From Bacillota bacterium (lineage in GTDB: Bacteria; Bacillota; SHA-98; UBA4971), in NCBI GenBank assembly GCA_029551185.1, contig JAKPFY010000210.1, forward strand, positions 1 to 47,659: a stretch of 47,659 bases of DNA, written 5' to 3'. Shown piece after piece: positions 42,272 to 47,659 of the stretch. Position numbers and translations under genes: made by a program. Every line of letters starts with the position of its first letter. Position 1 is the stretch's first letter. The notes under the pieces are model-generated. The model had not been told where the DNA came from and made no database searches. It saw nothing but the letters and a program-made list of their open reading frames with translations.

Positions 42272-43255
42272 GTGCATCAAGTGGCTATTTGGGGCGCAGG
42301 TTCAATGGGAAGAATGCATGCTGATTGCTACAGGCAGTGCGATGAAGCCGAAGTGAAGTATGTTATTGACCATGACATGGAAAAAGCGCGTAATATTGCG
42401 GCTTTGTGCGGAGCCATACCTCAAGTCCATCCGGACGCAGCACTCGAAGACCCCAAAGTCGATATAGTTGATGTATGTCTCCCTACATACCTCCACAGAG
42501 AGTGTGTAGAAAAAGCTGCGCACGCAGGTAAACACGTTTTCTGTGAAAAACCCATTGCCCTTACCCCGAATGATGCTAAGGCAATGACAGAGACATGCAA
42601 ACAAAACAATGTGAAATTTGGAATCGGCCATGTGCTCCGTTATTTTCCAGAGTATGAAATGGCTCATGACATGATAACCTCAGGGAGACTCGGAGAGATC
42701 GGCGTAGTTCGAATGTCCCGCACAGGGCCTTTCCCTAAAGGCTGGGGAAACTGGTACCTAGACGACAAACGCAGCGGCAGTCTCCTTTTGGACCTATCTA
42801 TACATGACTTTGACTTCCTCGCTTGGTGCTTCGGTGATGTAGAACGTGTATTTGCTCGCAGCGTGCGACATGATAGGCCTCTTGAATATGCAGTGGCTAT
42901 TATCCGCATGAAATGCGGCGTAATCGCCCATGTTGAAGGAAGCTGGGCTCATCCTGCTCAGTTCTCTTATAAATTCGAGGTGTGTGGCAGTCTTGGGATG
43001 ATAGAGTCAGACAGCCGCAAAACGCAGCCTCTTACAGTCTTAACCGGAGATGTGAATACAGGTAAGCAAGGAGTAGCAGTCCCTGAAAGCCCTCTTAAGG
43101 ATAAGCACCCATATCTCAGAGAAATCCGCGAGTTTTTGGCTTTTGTGGACGGTGAAACAATACCCCGAGTGACTCCTGACGATGCCCTGCGCGCCCTGGA
43201 AATAAGCCTTGCCGCGCTTAAGTCAGCGAAAACCGAAGAGGTGGTGCAGCTATGA
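42272..43255 (+). CDS. Gfo/Idh/MocA-family oxidoreductase (first copy)
   Basis: A 327-residue NAD(P)-dependent sugar or polyol dehydrogenase. The Rossmann start VAIWGAGSMGRMHADCY is followed by VDVCLPTYLHRECVEKAAHAGKHVFCEKPIAL, with the catalytic EKP motif. The C-terminal half includes LDLSIHDFDFLAWCFGD with the conserved DxxxHDxD region. GTG 42272 has GAGGAGG 8 nt upstream. It overlaps the next gene by 4 nt. The substrate is unknown; inositol and related polyols are common. Confidence 0.9.
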   Translation: MHQVAIWGAGSMGRMHADCYRQCDEAEVKYVIDHDMEKARNIAALCGAIPQVHPDAALEDPKVDIVDVCLPTYLHRECVEKAAHAGKHVFCEKPIALTPNDAKAMTETCKQNNVKFGIGHVLRYFPEYEMAHDMITSGRLGEIGVVRMSRTGPFPKGWGNWYLDDKRSGSLLLDLSIHDFDFLAWCFGDVERVFARSVRHDRPLEYAVAIIRMKCGVIAHVEGSWAHPAQFSYKFEVCGSLGMIESDSRKTQPLTVLTGDVNTGKQGVAVPESPLKDKHPYLREIREFLAFVDGETIPRVTPDDALRALEISLAALKSAKTEEVVQL

Positions 43256-44277
43256 CTCAAAAAGGACTTGCCGGAAAGAACAGGATACGCTTCGGCATCA
43301 TAAGTTTCGCTCATATGCACGCAGCGAGTTACGCTCGCGCGCTCAGTGAGATTCCCGGTGCGGAGCTGATTGGAATCTATGATGACAACGCTAATCGCGG
43401 CCTTTCGGCAGCAGCCATGCATAACACCGATTACTATGATTCTCTCTCAGACCTTTTGGATGCTGATATCCATGCAGTTATTGTGTGTTCCGAAAATATA
43501 AAGCACAGAGATGAAGTTATCCAAGCAGCTAAGGCAGGTAAACATATCCTATGCGAAAAACCTATAGCAACTACCTCCGAAGACGCAATAGCAATGATAG
43601 AAGAGTGCGAGCGTGAAGGGGTAATTCTTGCCACTGCATTTCCGGTTAGACATGCGCCACCGGTCTTAAGGACCAAAGAACTCATTGACTCCGGTGCGAT
43701 AGGACGGGTAATAGCAGTATGCGCCACTAATCACGGTAGGATGCCAGGGGGTTGGTTTATTGACCGGAAGTTGTCAGGCGGCGGGGCAGTGCTTGATCAT
43801 ACCGTCCATGTAGCGGATCTTCTCAGGTGGTTCTTGAATGATGAGGTCAAAACCGTTTATGCGGAAGTCGACACAAGGATGCATGATATTGATATTGATG
43901 ATTGTGGTATGCTCCTGATGGAGTTTCGTAATGGGGTTTTTGCGACCCTTGACCCCAGTTGGTCCAGGCCGACGGCTTACCCCACATGGGGAGATGTCAC
44001 TATGGAAATCGTAGGGACCGAAGGGGTGATATCCTTAGACGTATTCGCGCAGGTCTTAGTCGAAGCCAACGACTCCGGTCCGAAAGTCCTATACAGAAAC
44101 TGGGGGGACAATATGGATCTCCTCCTCGTTCAGGACTTCGTCTACGCTATCCGCCAAGGTCAAAAACCTGCGGCCTGCGGCTTTGACGGACTGAAGGCAC
44201 TGGAAGTTGCCATTGCAGCATATGAGTCAGCGGCAAAGGGCAGGCCTGTTCAGCTGAACTTAGGACAGAGTCATTGA
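43252..44277 (+). CDS. Gfo/Idh/MocA-family oxidoreductase (second copy)
   Basis: A 341-residue paralogue: FGIISFAHMHAASYARAL in the nucleotide-binding region, AVIVCSENIKHRDEVIQAAKAGKHILCEKPIAT with EKP, and GGAVLDHTVHVADLLRWF in the catalytic domain. The ATGA overlap with the first copy implies coupled translation. Tandem Gfo/Idh genes often carry out successive oxidation and reduction steps in conversion of a polyol or sugar. It ends 39 bp before the convergent ABC gene, with no strong terminator visible. Confidence 0.9.
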   Translation: MTQKGLAGKNRIRFGIISFAHMHAASYARALSEIPGAELIGIYDDNANRGLSAAAMHNTDYYDSLSDLLDADIHAVIVCSENIKHRDEVIQAAKAGKHILCEKPIATTSEDAIAMIEECEREGVILATAFPVRHAPPVLRTKELIDSGAIGRVIAVCATNHGRMPGGWFIDRKLSGGGAVLDHTVHVADLLRWFLNDEVKTVYAEVDTRMHDIDIDDCGMLLMEFRNGVFATLDPSWSRPTAYPTWGDVTMEIVGTEGVISLDVFAQVLVEANDSGPKVLYRNWGDNMDLLLVQDFVYAIRQGQKPAACGFDGLKALEVAIAAYESAAKGRPVQLNLGQSH

Positions 44278-44316
44278 TAATATATGCTCCCTTTTTTGCA
44301 TGTACCGTGAAACTTT

Positions 44317-45414
44317 TCAGTTCATAACCTTGCGCAAAAGATAGATGCTGCGGGTCTTGAGATTAATCCCGACTTCACTCCCGCGAGAAAACATATTTCG
44401 CTCTTGGGGATCAGGGATTTCCGCTGTGACATTCGTGCCAAAGAGGTCCACCTCATATAATACGTGGGATCCAAAGTATGCCGCGTGAATGATTCTTGCC
44501 GGAAAGGTTCCTTTTCCAGGTGGCACAATATCCACTGTCTCAGAACGCACCACCAGTTCAACTTTGTCCCCGGGAGCAATATCGGGAACCTTCTCAAACG
44601 GAAGCACCGCGTCTAATACCTGTACATTCACTTGGTCCCCGTCAAGAGACATGACAGTGCCATCAAGAAATGTGGTCTTGCTTCCCATGAAGTCAGCGAC
44701 AAACCTATTTGCCGGCCGAGCATAGACATCTTGAGGTGTCCCAATCTGCTCAATTCGACCATGGTTCATCACTGCAATCCGGTCAGAAAGGCTCATCGCC
44801 TCTTCTTGGTCATGCGTCACGTACATGCTTGTCATGTTCAGAGCCTGTTGTATCTTTCTGATCTCAATCCTCATCTGAGCTCGAAGTCTGGCATCGAGAT
44901 TTGAAAGAGGCTCATCTAAAAGAAGGACTTTAGGTTCTACAACGAGCGCCCTTGCCAAGGCTACACGTTGCTGTTGACCGCCTGACAATGAACCGGGCGG
45001 CCGTTCCTCCATGCCTTCCAGACCCACCAGACTAAGAGCATGACGCGTCTTTGCTGATATAGTGCAGGCGTCCATTTTTCGCATGCGAAGCCCGTACGCT
45101 ACGTTTTCAAATACTGTCAAGTGGGGAAACAAAGCATAGCTTTGGAACACCATGGCGGTATCGCGTCTGTGTGGCGGGACATCGTTTATTACCTTGCCGT
45201 CTAATAAGATTCTGCCGTAAGTAGGTGTCTCGAACCCACCTACCATGCGCAGAGTAGTCGTCTTGCCGCATCCTGACGGACCTAAGAGAGTCAGGAGTTC
45301 GCCTTGGATAAGCCGGAGTGAGACTCCGTTCACTGCTACAATGCTGTCAGACGCGGCCTCTCTATGTCCAAAAATCTTCGTAACATCTATTAGCTCTACG
45401 CTGTACCGATCCAT
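44317..45414 (-). CDS. AfuC/PotA-type ABC transporter ATP-binding protein
   Basis: A 365-residue ATPase with Walker A TLLGPSGCGKTTTLRMV, Q-loop FQSYALFPHLTVFENV, signature LSGGQQQRVALARAL, Walker B VLLLDEPLSNLD and the H-loop in VTHDQEEAMSLSDRI. A C-terminal TOBE domain follows from about residue 250. It is similar to FbpC/AfuC/PotA. ATG 45414 has a G7 tract (45428-45422) 7 nt upstream and lies inside the permease 3' end (19-nt overlap). An in-frame ATG at 45474 would overlap more. Confidence 0.93.
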   Translation of the reverse strand: MDRYSVELIDVTKIFGHREAASDSIVAVNGVSLRLIQGELLTLLGPSGCGKTTTLRMVGGFETPTYGRILLDGKVINDVPPHRRDTAMVFQSYALFPHLTVFENVAYGLRMRKMDACTISAKTRHALSLVGLEGMEERPPGSLSGGQQQRVALARALVVEPKVLLLDEPLSNLDARLRAQMRIEIRKIQQALNMTSMYVTHDQEEAMSLSDRIAVMNHGRIEQIGTPQDVYARPANRFVADFMGSKTTFLDGTVMSLDGDQVNVQVLDAVLPFEKVPDIAPGDKVELVVRSETVDIVPPGKGTFPARIIHAAYFGSHVLYEVDLFGTNVTAEIPDPQERNMFSRGSEVGINLKTRSIYLLRKVMN

Positions 45415-47156
45415 GGCTCTGCCCCCCCTGAAATAGCCGGTTTCTTCGAAACTTCCTGTGGGCCGCGTTTCCACGGCTGATACACCAGAAGATTTATGAT
45501 TCCTATTGCAGCCATTACCATCCCGACAATAACAACACAGAAAGCGGCTGCCTGAGCAAGATCCGAATTTTCAACGGATCCTAACACAGCAACGGTTATC
45601 AACTTCCACCTGCCTGATACGACAAACACTATTGCGCTAATGGCTGTCACGCATCTGACAAAGCTGAAAACCAATCCTGAAAAGAAAGCAGGCGCAATCA
45701 GAGGCAAGGTAATCTTTCTGAATGTAGTCCCGCTATCCGCCCCAAGGTCACATGAAGCTTCTTCAATAGATGGATCGATCTGTTGAAGAGCAGCTATGCC
45801 CGATTGAATTCCGGTAGGCATATTCCTGAAAATAAACAGGATTATTATGATAGACGCAGTCCCGGTAAGCAGTATAGGCGGTTGGTTAAAAGCAAGGATA
45901 TATCCTATACCGACAACTGTCCCCGGAACCGCGAAAGATAACATAGAAACAAGCTCCAGAGCCTGTCTGCCGAAGAATTGCTTTCTCACAACAAGAAAAG
46001 CAATTATCATGGCAAGAAGACCGGTTATGGGAGTAGCTACAGTAGCCAGGAATAAGGTATCTTTAATATACTCCCCCGCCACCTGGAAAACATGGCGGTA
46101 ATTCGCAAGGGTGAAATCATAATTAACGCCCCATAGGGTCATAAACGAACCCACAAATGCGGTTCCGTAGAAAAGGAGGATTATGGCGGTAAGAACCACA
46201 CAAACAATTAAAGCTGCAGTCTTCACCCAAGGCTCATTTCGGCTGATCCGTTGTCCGGAAGGCTTGCCTGTAACTGTCACATATGATCTTTTGCTGACCC
46301 AGTACTTCTGGACAAAGAACGCAATGAGTGACGGAACCAGCAAAATGACTGCAAGGCCTGCTCCCCCCGGAAGGTCATAAAGCCCCGTGATACGCAGGTA
46401 TGCCTGAACAGCCAAGACTTGGTAGTCGCCTGATAGGATTATGGGATTGCCGAAATCCGCAAGGGATTCAATAAAGATTAGAAGCAGCGCGGAAGCGATT
46501 CCCGGGATGGCAAGCGGCAGTGTAACCGTTCGAAACACTTGCCACCAAGACGCTCCCAGGTCACGGGCTGCATCCTCGATTGAAGAATCAATAGCTTGCA
46601 ATACGCCGGACAAAACCAGGTATGCGGTTGGGAAGTAAGCGAGAGTTTCTACTATTACCAATCCTCTGAGACCGTATATTTTGAAGTTTACCAGCCCGCC
46701 CAGAAAGTGTTTTGTGATAAGACCATTGTTTCCAAACAGCATAATTGTGGCGAGAGACATGATAAAAGGGGGTGAGATCATGGGAAACATAGCCACTGCT
46801 TTAAAAAAGCCTTTCAGCGGCACATCCACTCTTGTAGTGCAATACGCGAATATGAACCCGATAATTGTGCCAAGAACTGCGACAATAACTCCTAAACGAA
46901 TACTGTTAACTAAAGGACGACGGTTGTAGCTTTTGGCTAATAGGTTCCTGTACACCTCCAAACCAATAGTCCCGTCGCTTTGCATGAGACTTGTTTTAAG
47001 CACTGAATACAACGGATAAAGAACAAATAGCACAAGAGCTGCTGCAATAGCTATAATAACAAACACTACGAGAGGTTCTTTGAGGACCATGGACTGTGAC
47101 CGTCTGTTTAGAGGACGCCCGAGTTCTGCTTCTTGGCGTATCAAGAGACTCACCAT
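45396..47156 (-). CDS. AfuB/FbpB-type ABC transporter permease (fused duplicated)
   Basis: A 586-residue permease with two transmembrane halves. Each has an EAA loop that contacts the ATPase: EDAARDLGASWWQVFRTVTLPLAIPG near residue 195 and EEASCDLGADSGTTFRKITLPLIAPA near residue 480. About twelve hydrophobic helices are visible. This fused form is seen in FbpB/AfuB iron, sugar-phosphate and phosphonate transporters. ATG 47156 has AGGAAG upstream. It follows the binding-protein gene by 90 bp. Confidence 0.92.
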   Translation of the reverse strand: MVSLLIRQEAELGRPLNRRSQSMVLKEPLVVFVIIAIAAALVLFVLYPLYSVLKTSLMQSDGTIGLEVYRNLLAKSYNRRPLVNSIRLGVIVAVLGTIIGFIFAYCTTRVDVPLKGFFKAVAMFPMISPPFIMSLATIMLFGNNGLITKHFLGGLVNFKIYGLRGLVIVETLAYFPTAYLVLSGVLQAIDSSIEDAARDLGASWWQVFRTVTLPLAIPGIASALLLIFIESLADFGNPIILSGDYQVLAVQAYLRITGLYDLPGGAGLAVILLVPSLIAFFVQKYWVSKRSYVTVTGKPSGQRISRNEPWVKTAALIVCVVLTAIILLFYGTAFVGSFMTLWGVNYDFTLANYRHVFQVAGEYIKDTLFLATVATPITGLLAMIIAFLVVRKQFFGRQALELVSMLSFAVPGTVVGIGYILAFNQPPILLTGTASIIIILFIFRNMPTGIQSGIAALQQIDPSIEEASCDLGADSGTTFRKITLPLIAPAFFSGLVFSFVRCVTAISAIVFVVSGRWKLITVAVLGSVENSDLAQAAAFCVVIVGMVMAAIGIINLLVYQPWKRGPQEVSKKPAISGGAEPWIGTA

Positions 47157-47246
47157 CCTAAACTTCCTGCCGGAGGAGAGCGGGGAAAATAAAGCGCCTT
47201 GCCCTCCCCCGACAAAGGTAGAGACTCACTCAATCGTATGTGTTTT

Positions 47247-47659
47247 CTACTTATTCGTTAGTTCTCTCCACTTCTCATTCAGACGGTTTTGATTCTCTCC
47301 TGCCCAAACATCATCATAAGCAATTAAATTGACCTGCTCTCTGGTAACCGCTCCTTCCGCAACCTTAGCCTTAGGATTCAACGGTATACGGAACCACTCC
47401 TGAAACAGATCCTGGCATTCTGTGGACATGCACCAGTCGATAAACGCTTTGCCTTCTTTCGGTTCAGGGCCGCCTTTGACCAACGCTATGCCGCCTATTT
47501 CAAACCCGGTCCCTTCTGACGGCATTGTCAGCGCAATTGGATATCCTTTAGAAATCCCCTTAGCCATCACATCATGGGAAAAAGCTACTCCTATAGCGAT
47601 CTCTCCGAGGCCGGCTTGGGTAACACACGCTGAACCTGACGTGTTGTAGTGGTGTACGT
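47247..47659 (-). CDS. AfuA-like ABC transporter substrate-binding protein (C-terminal part, cut by window edge)
   Basis: The open frame continues to the right edge; 136 codons of the C-terminal half are present. The visible part opens VHHYNTSGSACVTQAGLGEIAIGVAFSHDV and goes on with GYPIALTMPSEGTGFEIGGIALVKGG and KAFIDWCMSTECQDLFQEW. These are typical of AfuA/FbpA-type binding proteins used for ferric iron, sugar phosphates or 2-aminoethylphosphonate. The stop is at 47247. The residues that would settle the ligand lie partly outside the window. Confidence 0.88.
   Translation of the reverse strand, partial: VHHYNTSGSACVTQAGLGEIAIGVAFSHDVMAKGISKGYPIALTMPSEGTGFEIGGIALVKGGPEPKEGKAFIDWCMSTECQDLFQEWFRIPLNPKAKVAEGAVTREQVNLIAYDDVWAGENQNRLNEKWRELTNK

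Noticed and set aside
1-47659. CRISPR array or long tandem repeats
   Set aside because: No regularly spaced repeats were seen. Only short GATA (near 20995) and TATAG (near 22378) runs occur.

Overview
The window looks like a chromosomal segment from a motile bacterium with two membranes and Bacillota-like regulation. The flagellar block carries FlgH and FlgI, the L- and P-ring proteins made only by cells with an outer membrane. It also carries FliW-CsrA, CheC and an ECF-sigma/zinc-finger anti-sigma/MucB-like/HtrA operon. Two proteins near 30 kb resemble the SPOCS and camelysin/TasA families. A diderm, possibly spore-forming Bacillota (Limnochordia-like or a related uncultured line) fits best; Synergistota is the main alternative. 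This is inference, since no marker gene for taxonomy is present. No transposase, integrase or CRISPR array was seen.

Layout. 1-15.7 kb is a flagellar/chemotaxis supercluster read leftward: flgF, flgG, flgA, flgH, flgI, flgJ, flgM, flgN, flgK, flgL, cheA, cheC, cheY, cheB, cheR, an HD-GYP gene, fliW, csrA and, at the edge, the start of flagellin (hag). cheW lies in the opposite direction between csrA and hag. hag has a perfect sigma-28 promoter and a leader with CsrA-type sites. 16-18.3 kb is murD-folD. 18.5-22.6 kb is a rightward envelope-stress operon (ECF sigma, anti-sigma, MucB-like, HtrA) followed by pspC. 22.6-25.5 kb is the Trk potassium system and 25.7-26.9 kb a threonine synthase. 27-28.5 kb holds a c-di-GMP-I (GEMM) riboswitch upstream of a small secreted protein and a cupin/HD-GYP phosphodiesterase. 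28.6-32.4 kb is an accessory locus: a glycosyltransferase remnant, a SPOCS-like protein, a GT2-GT4 fusion and a camelysin/TasA-like protein without signal peptide. A tRNA-Thr(CGT) follows. 33-47.7 kb is an uptake and catabolism region: GDPD plus MFS carrier, a BMP-type nucleoside-like ABC transporter, an exported phosphodiesterase, two Gfo/Idh oxidoreductases and an AfuABC-like ABC transporter cut by the window end.

How the genes work together. The first 15 kb builds and steers the flagellum, and FliW-CsrA is placed to control flagellin translation through the hag leader. Two HD-GYP proteins and the GEMM riboswitch point to c-di-GMP control; the riboswitch sits upstream of a gene whose product probably degrades its own ligand. 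The right-hand third suggests scavenging of phosphodiesters, nucleosides and polyols or sugar phosphates, but no substrate can be assigned from sequence alone. Start codons were revised where a Shine-Dalgarno sequence or a family N-terminus argued for it; each case is stated in its entry.
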